In this document: piece by piece, positions 9,392 through 16,329 of the stretch
How positions within the stretch are numbered: the first letter of the stretch is position 1
Layout: every line of letters starts with the position of its first letter
Assembly: GCF_900167575.1 (NCBI RefSeq)
Contig: NZ_FUZP01000003.1
Coordinates: 310,001-374,000, forward strand
DNA: 64,000 bases
Origin: Okibacterium fritillariae
GTDB taxonomy: Bacteria > Actinomycetota > Actinomycetes > Actinomycetales > Microbacteriaceae
Direction: 5' to 3'
The notes under the pieces: model-generated
The model's input: the letters and a program-made list of their open reading frames with translations, nothing else
What the model was told of the DNA's origin: nothing
The model's database searches: none
Translations under genes and position numbers: made by a program

Positions 9392-9934
9392 TCAGACGCT
9401 CGGGCGCCCGGCGACCGGCGCCCACACCCAGTTCTTGTCGTCGACGCGCGCGCCGCGGGCAAATGTGACGGAGCCGGTCGAGACGGCGATTCCGGATGCC
9501 GCAGCGGCCTGTTCGACGGCCCGCGCGAAGGCCGTCCACTCCTTCGCCCCCTGCGGGAAGCCCAGGTAGTCGCGGAACCGGCTCACGCTCAACACGCTCG
9601 CACCCGAGGACGGCTCGGTGGTGAGCTGCGCGACGACGTCATCCTTCTCGACCCACTTGATCGCCCAGCCGCCGCCGACGTGCGCGCCAGCCTTGCGGGG
9701 CATCGTCGCCACAGCCGCGTCGACCACGTGATGCGCGGCGGCCTCGTCGGCGTGGATGACGACCGTGCGGCCGAGGGCCTCGAGCACGCCGGGCAGCTTG
9801 CCGGCCGCATACTTCTCGCCGGCCTCACGACCGGCCGCATTCGCCCGACGTTTGAGGACCGGGCGAGCAATGGGCCATCCGATCAACATCACGAGGATGA
9901 GGACGGCGAGCAGGATAATTCCGATGTTGTCCAT
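9392..9934 (-). CDS. hypothetical membrane-anchored protein
   Basis: The start is taken at ATG 9934 (MDNIGIILLAV), giving 180 residues. The longer frame adds only a low-quality extension, and neither start has a good ribosome site. One N-terminal membrane helix (about residues 3-22, IGIILLAVLILVMLIGWPIA) is followed by a basic stop-transfer segment and a soluble domain with no cysteines or recognised motifs. Coding quality is good. It sits downstream of, and may be transcribed with, the kinase-GNAT-membrane protein operon. Family and function are unknown. Confidence 0.7.
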   Translation of the reverse strand: MDNIGIILLAVLILVMLIGWPIARPVLKRRANAAGREAGEKYAAGKLPGVLEALGRTVVIHADEAAAHHVVDAAVATMPRKAGAHVGGGWAIKWVEKDDVVAQLTTEPSSGASVLSVSRFRDYLGFPQGAKEWTAFARAVEQAAAASGIAVSTGSVTFARGARVDDKNWVWAPVAGRPSV

Positions 9935-10003
9935 GATGGTGAGTAACGCTATCGGCGGGCCACCTCGCGCACCATGGGCACCTGTGCCCACCTTGCCAAC
10001 TCG

Positions 10004-10303
10004 CTATCCGGGCGGGAAGTCGAAGAGGAGCTTTGTCGCAGCCACGAGGGCCATGACGCCCAACATCACCACGTGAGCCCAGCGCGGCGCTCGACCCACC
10101 GACCAGGAGACGGGCTTCTTGTACCAGGGCAGGCGGACCGGATCGCCGACCCAGGTCGTTCCGTCGTGGAACATCCACCACTCGGAATCACCGGGGTATC
10201 GGTAATAGCTGGCGACGGCGATCTCTGGGCTGTCGGGGAACTCCCCCTCTGCGGGCTTATCCGTGTCAGCTGGACTGACCCCCCGACGCGGGCCCTCGCT
10301 CAT
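10004..10303 (-). CDS. small hypothetical protein with one C-terminal membrane helix
   Basis: ATG 10303 is chosen because it overlaps the stop of the upstream GNAT gene as ATGA, which implies coupling. The 99-residue product has an acidic N-terminus and a compact aromatic segment (YYRYPGDSEWWMFHDGTTW). That segment resembles the short DUF2510-type module of actinobacterial membrane proteins, although the match is by eye. A hydrophobic helix (AHVVMLGVMALVAATKLLF) lies close to the C-terminus. It is the third gene of a tightly packed minus-strand operon. Function is unknown. Confidence 0.68.
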   Translation of the reverse strand: MSEGPRRGVSPADTDKPAEGEFPDSPEIAVASYYRYPGDSEWWMFHDGTTWVGDPVRLPWYKKPVSWSVGRAPRWAHVVMLGVMALVAATKLLFDFPPG

Positions 10304-10812
10304 TCCTGCAGCATCCACAGCGTTTCGCCATCCTGCATCTCGGATGTCGGCGCCAGCCCCAGACGCCGAGCCACTCGAGCGGAACCTTCATGCCCAGGGT
10401 GAATATGGGCACGGATGTCGGTCACACCGCGTCCCCGGAGCCATCCGGCCATGCCCTCCGCCGCCTCCGAGGCAAAACCCTGGCGTTGCATCGAGGACGC
10501 GATCAGCCAGGCTAAATCCGCACGGGCACCCTTAGCGCGCTCCACAACTGTCGCCTGAACGTAGCCGATCACACGGCCGCCTGCGTTTTCGCGGATCACC
10601 CAGTTCAGCCATCCCTCGGTGCCATCCGGCGAGCGCCCCTCCACCTGGCGTCGGTAGCGCTCCCGCAGAGCACGTTCCGAGGGCGGCTCTCCGCCAATGA
10701 ACGTATACAAATCATCGGAGGCGAGGACGCCGATCATTTCCGGCGCGTGTTCCACCGTCAACGGCTCGAGAACGCATCGTGCGGTCACGATGGAGGTTGC
10801 CGACAGGTTCAT
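10300..10812 (-). CDS. GNAT family N-acetyltransferase
   Basis: ATG 10812 is preferred over the longer frame because it overlaps the stop of the upstream kinase gene as ATGA and the extension is arginine-rich shadow. The 170-residue protein has the RimJ/RimL-like GNAT layout: an opening TARCVLEPLT strand, the VIGYVQATV strand, the acetyl-CoA loop region MQRQGFASEAAEGMAGWL, and a late block HPGHEGSARVARRLGL. In that block a His stands where many relatives have Asn (NxxSxxVxxKLG). These enzymes acetylate amino groups of proteins, amino acids or antibiotics. The substrate is unknown. Confidence 0.85.
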   Translation of the reverse strand: MNLSATSIVTARCVLEPLTVEHAPEMIGVLASDDLYTFIGGEPPSERALRERYRRQVEGRSPDGTEGWLNWVIRENAGGRVIGYVQATVVERAKGARADLAWLIASSMQRQGFASEAAEGMAGWLRGRGVTDIRAHIHPGHEGSARVARRLGLAPTSEMQDGETLWMLQE

Positions 10813-11390
10813 CGTTCTCCGAGGGACTCGTAAAGGACCGTCGCGGATCGGCGGGGGTCGAAACCGTTGCTGAAGTCGATCTCGTTCGGGATCCAAACAT
10901 CGCGCCACAGCGATTCGTGGGTGCGGCCGAGCTTTCTGTCGCGATCCATCCCGCGGGTCGCGGCCGTGTCGAGGTCGACGTCGCACCACACGGCTACGTC
11001 GAGGAGAGGGACGACCTCGGGGTGGAAGAGTCCGATCAGATCGACCACGAGCACGTCGGCGACCGGAAGGGACTCCGGGTCGCCCAGGGCACGAGCCGAC
11101 CAGTCATAGCGGCGAAATTCACTGGGGCGCCGCTCTCGGAAAGGCTCGATCACGGAAGCGACCAGACGAGACCGGTCGACGCCATCCCAGTCGGTCGATC
11201 GAACATGAGACCGAGCCGGATCGAGGAAATCGTCGCCCCGCATTCTCACCGCGCCGGGCAGGGCTGCCACGAGTTCCCGGGCCAGTGTCGACTTGCCCGA
11301 CCCGCAGTATCCCGAAACGCCGACGACAACAGGGCGAGCAGAGTCACGCGAGCGACCGGAGATGTGGTCGATGAGGTCGCGGCTCTGCAT
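10809..11390 (-). CDS. uridine kinase-like P-loop NTPase
   Basis: This 193-residue protein has a Walker A motif GYCGSGKST at about residues 26-34, and GDDFLDPARS, the position of the acidic base in nucleoside kinases. A strand ADVLVVDLIGLFHPEV follows, and an Arg-rich lid (TRGMDRDRKLGR). The layout matches small uridine/cytidine kinase-like or phosphoribulokinase-like proteins. It is the first gene of an operon with the GNAT and membrane protein genes (ATGA overlaps). The phosphate acceptor could be a nucleoside or another small metabolite. No membrane segment or signal peptide is seen. Confidence 0.82.
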   Translation of the reverse strand: MQSRDLIDHISGRSRDSARPVVVGVSGYCGSGKSTLARELVAALPGAVRMRGDDFLDPARSHVRSTDWDGVDRSRLVASVIEPFRERRPSEFRRYDWSARALGDPESLPVADVLVVDLIGLFHPEVVPLLDVAVWCDVDLDTAATRGMDRDRKLGRTHESLWRDVWIPNEIDFSNGFDPRRSATVLYESLGER

Positions 11391-11490
11391 GGCCCCAGGC
11401 TACAAGCCCGCTGAGGTTCGCCGATCCGCCTCCGTTAGACGTTTGGCTAACTGAACGGTGACGAGACAGCGACGCTGCACAGAGTGTCGG

Positions 11491-11724
11491 TTAGAAGTTC
11501 ACCATGAGACGCCAGCGATACGGGACGCCATTGATGTAGGCATCGACCGTGCAGAACTGCTCGATTGTGGCGCTTTGCGCGTAGCGGTCGGCCGCTTGAG
11601 AGCAGGTGCCCAATGACTCGTAGTAGTAGACGGCCTGAGTGGCCTGGGCGGGCTGGATGCCTGCAAAAAGCAGTCCCCCGGCGACCGCTGCGACCGCCGC
11701 TGCTTTCAGTGATTTACGTTTCAT
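11491..11724 (-). CDS. small secreted protein with two cysteines
   Basis: The long frame to 11985 is not convincing. ATG 11724, shortly after a GATGGGGA-like ribosome site, starts a textbook signal peptide: KRK, a hydrophobic core AAAVAAVAGGLLFAG, then QPAQA before TQAVYYY. The precursor has 77 residues and the mature part about 49. Two cysteines (GTCSQ, EQFCTV) could form one disulfide. The mature part is aromatic-rich (YYYES, YRWRLMVNF). It is a single gene with its own upstream region. Function is unknown; a small extracellular factor or inhibitor is possible but unproven. Confidence 0.7.
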   Translation of the reverse strand: MKRKSLKAAAVAAVAGGLLFAGIQPAQATQAVYYYESLGTCSQAADRYAQSATIEQFCTVDAYINGVPYRWRLMVNF

Positions 11725-11985
11725 GATCGTCCCCATCCTGATTCGTGTTCCCCGGCCCCAACCGGTCGAGGCATGCAAACACCCTTCCACAGACCCCGCA
11801 CTCTTGTCACCCGTTCGGGGGTATTGGGAGGCTCGCGCGGCACCGCTTACCCGAAAGTGCGTATGCGGCGGCCCTTGAAGCACGGTTGTCGACGGGGGAA
11901 GCTTGTGGGGGGTTGTTGCGCGTGAGCAGGCGGCGGCCGTTACGAGCGGCGAGACATCCGCCGTCATCATCGAGGAGGACTTCAC

Positions 11986-12855
11986 GTGAGCGATGCCCAG
12001 ACGAATGCAGCTGCAGCCACACTGGCCGTCACCGGATCAACCGGCGTGGTCGGCGGGCTCGTGGCCCGCGCTCTCGCTGATCATGGCGTGCCCCAGCGGC
12101 TTCTCGTGCGTGACCCGGCGAAAGCACCGCAGTTGGCGGGAAGCACCGTGCACCGCTCCAGCTATGGCGATGCCTCGGCGGCGGCCGAAGCGCTCAAGGG
12201 GGTCGAGACCCTGTTCATGGTGTCCGCGTCTGAAAGCGCCGATCGGCTCGAGCAGCACCGCACGTTCGTCGATGCGGCCGCCTCGGCTGGCGTTCGCCAC
12301 ATCGTGTACACATCGTTCGTGGCTGCAGCCCCCGACGCGATCTTCACGCTCGCCCGCGACCACTTCGCCACCGAGGAACACATCAAGGCGTCCGGGATGT
12401 CGTGGACCTTCCTGCGCGACAGCTTCTACATCGACTTCATGGAAGCCCTCGTCGGCGAAGACGGCGTCATCCGCGGACCCGGCGGCACCGGCCGCGTCGC
12501 ACTCGTCTCGCGCGCCGATGTTGCCCGCACGGCCACCACTGTGCTCCTCGATCCCGCCGCACACGCCGGGCGCACCTACGACATCACCGGCCCCGAGGCG
12601 CTGAGCTTCGCCGACGTCGCCGCCACGATCAGCCGCATCCGCGGGCGCGACGTGACCTTCTACGACGAGAGCATCGAGGAGGCCTACGCATCGCGAGCCC
12701 CCTATGGAGCGCCCGACTGGCAGGTGGACGCCTGGGTGAGCACCTACACCGCAGTGGCCAGCAACGTCATGGCGCCCGTGAGCGACGCCGTCGAGACCAT
12801 CACCGGCGAGGCCCCGGAAAGCCTCGAGACCTTCTTGCAGCGAACGCCGCGCTGA
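11986..12855 (+). CDS. NmrA-like NAD(P)-binding oxidoreductase (quinone reductase type 2-like)
   Basis: GTG 11986 follows a strong GAGGAGGA site. The 289-residue protein begins with a Rossmann strand and the NAD(P)-binding loop TGSTGVVGGLVARAL, then LLVRDP at the adenine-phosphate site. Later blocks are HIVYTSFVAAAPD and TGPEALSFADVAATI. The last is typical of the YtfG/QOR2 branch of atypical short-chain dehydrogenases, which reduce quinones with NADPH or act as redox sensors. The classical YxxxK pair is absent, as expected for this branch. It is a single gene convergent with the membrane protein downstream. Confidence 0.88.
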   Translation: MSDAQTNAAAATLAVTGSTGVVGGLVARALADHGVPQRLLVRDPAKAPQLAGSTVHRSSYGDASAAAEALKGVETLFMVSASESADRLEQHRTFVDAAASAGVRHIVYTSFVAAAPDAIFTLARDHFATEEHIKASGMSWTFLRDSFYIDFMEALVGEDGVIRGPGGTGRVALVSRADVARTATTVLLDPAAHAGRTYDITGPEALSFADVAATISRIRGRDVTFYDESIEEAYASRAPYGAPDWQVDAWVSTYTAVASNVMAPVSDAVETITGEAPESLETFLQRTPR

Positions 12856-12886
12856 CGGGGCATCCGGAGCCCTCCATGCGGCTGCG

Positions 12887-13240
12887 CTACGGGCGGGGTC
12901 GACGCACGCTTCGTAGTTCCAACGCTAAAATCGCGACGCCAACGGGAACGAGGATCCCGAAATCCCACCAGGGTTCGGGGAGGAATACGGATCTCAGCGA
13001 CCCGTTTCCATCCGAGGAGACACAGGTTGTGCCGAGAGGCACAAACGAGTGCACCTGATAGACGCCCTCTGAGACATCCGTATCGATTGGAGCCTGTAGG
13101 CAGGTTTGGGCAGCGACGCCCCAGTACGTTCGTTGGTGATAGAGCGTGGTCGCTATGAGCCACAGAACGAAGAACGCGTAGAGCGCGAAGAGCGCGAGAA
13201 CTCGCACGCGTTTCATAGGGCCCAGCCACCGCCAGATCAT
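12887..13240 (-). CDS. hypothetical membrane protein, two helices
   Basis: ATG 13240 after GGGGGAACCTG gives 117 residues; ATG 13216 is an alternative. Two membrane helices are visible: VLALFALYAFFVLWLIATT near the N-terminus and WDFGILVPVGVAILALEL near the C-terminus. Between them is a loop of about 50 residues with two cysteines (AQTCLQAP, GTTCVSS) that probably faces outside. A basic tail (RSVRRPRP) stays inside. No known family was recognised. It is transcribed alone and divergently from the SIR2-like gene. Confidence 0.65.
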   Translation of the reverse strand: MIWRWLGPMKRVRVLALFALYAFFVLWLIATTLYHQRTYWGVAAQTCLQAPIDTDVSEGVYQVHSFVPLGTTCVSSDGNGSLRSVFLPEPWWDFGILVPVGVAILALELRSVRRPRP

Positions 13241-13440
13241 CAGGTTCCCCCTGAAGCATCGCGCTTCAGCAGTCAACACATTGTCAGTCCCTCATGGTGA
13301 TTTTCAAGCTGATGAATGACGCAAACGGCCTGGGCAGCCCCAACGTCCTGACTCTCCACAGTTCAAGTGAGGGGTGTATCTTTTCCCGCCGGCAGAGGAT
13401 AGGAAGGTACTAATACATCAGCGGCGGAGGGGATCACGAC

Positions 13441-14847
13441 ATGAGCGCACCAGATTTATCGGACGAGATCATGTCTCAGCTGAAGGAATCGGGTGCCGAA
13501 AAACACGTCACTCTACTTCTTGGTGCCGGAGCGTCAACGACCTCCGGCCTCCCGGGGTGGGACGAACTGACGGTACGCCTTCTTATGGGCAGCGGGATAG
13601 TGCCAAACGAAGAGACGGCCAATCTGCTTCTGAAGAGGCAGGACCCTCTCATCGTGGTGGAAGCTGCTCGCGCGATGCATCCAGATGATTGGGTACGCAA
13701 AGTCAGATCAGCCTTGTATCGAGGCGTCGTCTCAACCGAGTTTTCTCCGTTGCATCTCGCCGCAGTATCGCATCTTCTCGGCGGAGACCGAGGCGATACA
13801 AGTCTGTTGACGCTGAACTTCGACACCCTTCTCGAAGAGGCAATCGAAAGAGAGACGGGGGAGGATGTGCTCTCCGTCTCGGACTCCGCAGATAGCGGCG
13901 AGCTATTCACCGTCCATCATCTCCATGGGGTCGTGAGCCCGACGGGCACCAAGGACGTGATCTTGGCGCTTACGGACTTTCTCGAGGTGGTGAATACGGC
14001 GGACTCGTGGCAACTCGAGTACCTTCGCTCCGCTGTGACTCGCGGTGCCGTGATCATCGCGGGGACCTCCTATCGCGACCCAGACGTCAGGCAGTGGTTG
14101 CATGCTGCGCGGCAACATTCGCCGGCCGATCATGCCGTCCTGGTTTTGCTGGCCAGGCAAGGGTTCGATGTCAGCAGCGCGGAATTCGCGAATCTTAAAG
14201 ATGCACTCTTCAAACAATGGGAGGCCGTTGGATTGCGAGCCGTTCTTCTCGATGACCATTCAGACGCGGCCCAGGTCATCCGCGAGCTGAGACACGTTAA
14301 CGATCCGTCATATATGGCACCCCAGGAGAGAGCCGCGATGATTTGGAAGCATCATTGCGAGCACTTCGAGGCGCTGCAATCGGAGTACGTGGAAGCACTA
14401 CGTTTGGATTCAACAGAGATGCGATCAATGTTGGATGTGGATCTCTTGAACATGACCATTTGGCTTTCCAACGGAAAAAAGGAGCTCGTCCGCTGGGCGG
14501 CGGAAGACCGGATATACCTTGACCTGGATAGCCTTCGCGCGGTACAAACTGGCTACGACAGCTCCTGGATTGCAGGGCAAGCCCTGGGGGCCGACACTCT
14601 CCTTATCAAGGACGTTGAGCCTTCGGGCACACGGCGTTGGAAGTCGGTGCTTGCCATCCCAATCCCAGCTCCTCACCCTCATCTCCCCACAATGACTGCT
14701 GCGGTCCTGACGATCGGTTTGCCCGGACGCGCCAATCAGTATGAGGACTCGAAAGTTCTTTGGTTGGGGTTGCTTTCTGAGATCGCAGACTCATGGAGCA
14801 CGCGCATCACACACGCTGTTTTCGAGGACAACAGAGCTAGTATCTAG
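13441..14847 (+). CDS. SIR2-like NADase-type protein with C-terminal GAF-like domain (putative defence protein)
   Basis: This 468-residue protein starts at ATG 13441 behind GGAGGGG. Residues 20-285 look like the SIR2_2 fold. VTLLLGAGAST (Gly28-Gly30) is the nucleotide loop, LTLNFDTLLEEA carries Asn126 and Asp128, VHHLHG carries His162, and GTSYRDPDVRQWL is the last cofactor block. In bacterial immune proteins such domains destroy NAD+ after phage sensing; the zinc-binding cysteines of deacetylase sirtuins are absent. Residues 330-458 resemble a GAF sensor fold (WIAGQALGADTLLI, WKSVLAIPIP, AAVLTIGLPG). A 58-residue gene follows 20 bases downstream. Third-position GC is visibly lower than in flanking genes, suggesting transfer. 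The SIR2-like call is good; the GAF call and the role are inferences. Confidence 0.83.
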   Translation: MSAPDLSDEIMSQLKESGAEKHVTLLLGAGASTTSGLPGWDELTVRLLMGSGIVPNEETANLLLKRQDPLIVVEAARAMHPDDWVRKVRSALYRGVVSTEFSPLHLAAVSHLLGGDRGDTSLLTLNFDTLLEEAIERETGEDVLSVSDSADSGELFTVHHLHGVVSPTGTKDVILALTDFLEVVNTADSWQLEYLRSAVTRGAVIIAGTSYRDPDVRQWLHAARQHSPADHAVLVLLARQGFDVSSAEFANLKDALFKQWEAVGLRAVLLDDHSDAAQVIRELRHVNDPSYMAPQERAAMIWKHHCEHFEALQSEYVEALRLDSTEMRSMLDVDLLNMTIWLSNGKKELVRWAAEDRIYLDLDSLRAVQTGYDSSWIAGQALGADTLLIKDVEPSGTRRWKSVLAIPIPAPHPHLPTMTAAVLTIGLPGRANQYEDSKVLWLGLLSEIADSWSTRITHAVFEDNRASI

Positions 14848-14867
14848 AGACAAACAGGGGAGGACGC

Positions 14868-15044
14868 ATGGCAGAGAACAGAAGCTCGTTCCAGAACCTT
14901 GGCGGCGGCGTTTACCGGGTCGGCGGCGCTCACAGAAGTGCGGTCACCGGGCGCTACGTCAATTCATCCGCAGCCGCTAGCAACCCGCGCACGACAAGCA
15001 CAGAGCACAATAATTCACACGGTTCCAAACCTTCACAGGGCTGA
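14868..15044 (+). CDS. 58-residue protein with SAVTGRYV motif
   Basis: ATG 14868 lies six bases after a strong GGGGAGGA, and 20 bases after the SIR2-like stop, so the two genes are very probably one transcript. The product opens with MAENRSSFQN and a Gly-rich stretch, then carries GAHRSAVTGRYV and ASNPRTTSTE, and ends in a polar Asn/His/Ser/Gly tail. A short arrangement of GRYV followed by a few Ala and NPRTT-x-TE is, from memory, widespread in small unannotated actinobacterial proteins. It has no signal peptide, membrane helix or cysteine. It could be a partner, ligand or regulator of the SIR2-like protein; this is inference. Confidence 0.72.
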   Translation: MAENRSSFQNLGGGVYRVGGAHRSAVTGRYVNSSAAASNPRTTSTEHNNSHGSKPSQG

Positions 15045-15432
15045 GTCCTGAGGGAAGACTGTGCGGCGTGCGCTCCAGCGGGTCGCGCAGAACGCTAGGT
15101 TGACGAGTCTGGGTTGATGCGCGTGACGAGTCGCGTTTGTCGGCCATTGCGCGGTGTGACACACCGCAGATAGTGGTCGCGAAGTCGTTCAGCGACATGT
15201 CCATGGTGTTGAGCACGTGGATTTAGTGGGTGAGTCACTTCAGGGCAGATTGTTGGTCTTCTCGCCGCAACCAACGCCGGTCTGCCGCGGTCACTCGTCC
15301 GACCTCCTCTGGCGGGCAAGCAAGCATGTCAGCCTTTGTACGCCCCGGCGATCCACTCCCCCTGCGTTATCACCACAGGTAGCCTGCGCTCACTGCCTCG
15401 TCACCGCTGACGCAAGACACGCCGGTTCGAGT
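15045..15432. other. 388-base intergenic region with decayed gene fragment
   Basis: No intact gene was found here, between convergent genes. Bases about 15069-15106 (gcgctccagcgggtcgcgca and onward) closely match bases about 15661-15700 of the neighbouring membrane-protein gene, with small deletions, so this looks like a decayed partial copy. A perfect 17-base palindrome lies at 15151-15167. The rest shows short broken frames only. Confidence 0.55.
15151..15167. repeat. perfect 17-base palindrome
   Basis: GCGGTGTG and CACACCGC are perfect inverted arms around one central A. It lies in a gene-free convergent region, so it could be a terminator stem, a regulator site or part of a lost element. 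Confidence 0.55.
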
Positions 15433-16329
15433 TCACGCTGAGGTGCCGGCCTGGGCTTCGGCGAGATCTCGTCGAACTTCGTCTCGGATGCTGCGGCGGT
15501 CGTTGTGGAGGTAGAAGAGGACGTAGGCGACGAGCGAGAGGGCGATGCCGGCGCAGAAGACGACGGATGAGGGCGCCAGTTTGAGGTCGGCGGCGCGGAT
15601 GATGAGGGCGAGGACGATCGCGACGAGGCTGACGATCTGGGCCTGGAAGACCGCGCGGAAGGCGCTCCAGCGGGGGTCGCGCAGGAGCGCGAGGTTGACG
15701 ATTCCGGGAAGGGTGAGGGCGGCGCCCATGACCTGGGCCGTGAGCGGGGTGAGCGTCCAGGGCCACGCCGCGATGAGGGCATCCGCTTGGAAGAAGAGGG
15801 CGAGACCCGTGGCCAGCGACGCGACACCGATGGCCGCGAGGACGATGCGGGTGGGGAGGGGGACGCGGTAGTCGCGGGGGGCGTCGGTGCCGTCATCCGT
15901 GTGTCTGTTGACGATCATCAGGATGACGACGAGCACGGGGGTCGTGAGGTAGAGGGCGAACCAGACGATGAACGAGATGTGGCCGGGGTGGAATTTGTCG
16001 AGGTGGAGGAGGGTCGCGATGAGGAGGAGCGTGGCGAAGACGAGGACCGCCGGGATGCCGCGGTTGACGGCGCGCCAGTTGTTGGGGCGTGCGGCGGCGG
16101 CGAAGAACCAGATGCCGCCGAGGTAGGCGCTCGCGAGGAACATGGCGGTGAGGGGCGGCTCGATGGTCCAGGCGAAGAGGGCGTCTGTGGTGCCGGGGAG
16201 GAGGTAGAGGAGGACGAAGGCGGCCGCGAGGAACGGGAGGAGGAAGGCGGCGAGGAGGCGGGTGTAGAGCTCGGCGCCGGTGGGGCGGGCGGCGGAATGC
16301 TTGTCGACCACCGCTGTGCTCTCGGTCAT
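15433..16329 (-). CDS. multi-pass integral membrane protein of unknown function
   Basis: This 298-residue protein has about eight hydrophobic segments, for example LLAAFLLPFLAAAFVLLYLL, PVLVVILMIV and IVSLVAIVLALII, and no signal peptide or catalytic motif. The N-terminus (MTESTAVVDKHSAAR) and the C-terminus (DEVRRDLAEAQAG) are polar. Its start overlaps the stop of the DUF4062-STAND gene as ATGA, so both are translated from one message. That pairing suggests that the membrane protein acts with the large ATPase, either as an effector or as a sensed partner. The alternative is an unrelated channel or housekeeping protein. A decayed partial copy of this gene lies just beyond its 3' end. Confidence 0.8.
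   Translation of the reverse strand: MTESTAVVDKHSAARPTGAELYTRLLAAFLLPFLAAAFVLLYLLPGTTDALFAWTIEPPLTAMFLASAYLGGIWFFAAAARPNNWRAVNRGIPAVLVFATLLLIATLLHLDKFHPGHISFIVWFALYLTTPVLVVILMIVNRHTDDGTDAPRDYRVPLPTRIVLAAIGVASLATGLALFFQADALIAAWPWTLTPLTAQVMGAALTLPGIVNLALLRDPRWSAFRAVFQAQIVSLVAIVLALIIRAADLKLAPSSVVFCAGIALSLVAYVLFYLHNDRRSIRDEVRRDLAEAQAGTSA

Noticed and set aside
11725-11985. N-terminal extension of the small secreted protein
   Set aside because: The signal peptide would be internal. Composition is non-coding.
13441-14300. Sirtuin-type protein deacetylase
   Set aside because: The four zinc cysteines are missing and the motif spacing fits the SIR2_2 NADase-like group.
15045-15432. Small minus-strand genes of 74-79 codons
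   Set aside because: They have no ribosome site, poor composition, and overlap a decayed copy of the neighbouring gene.
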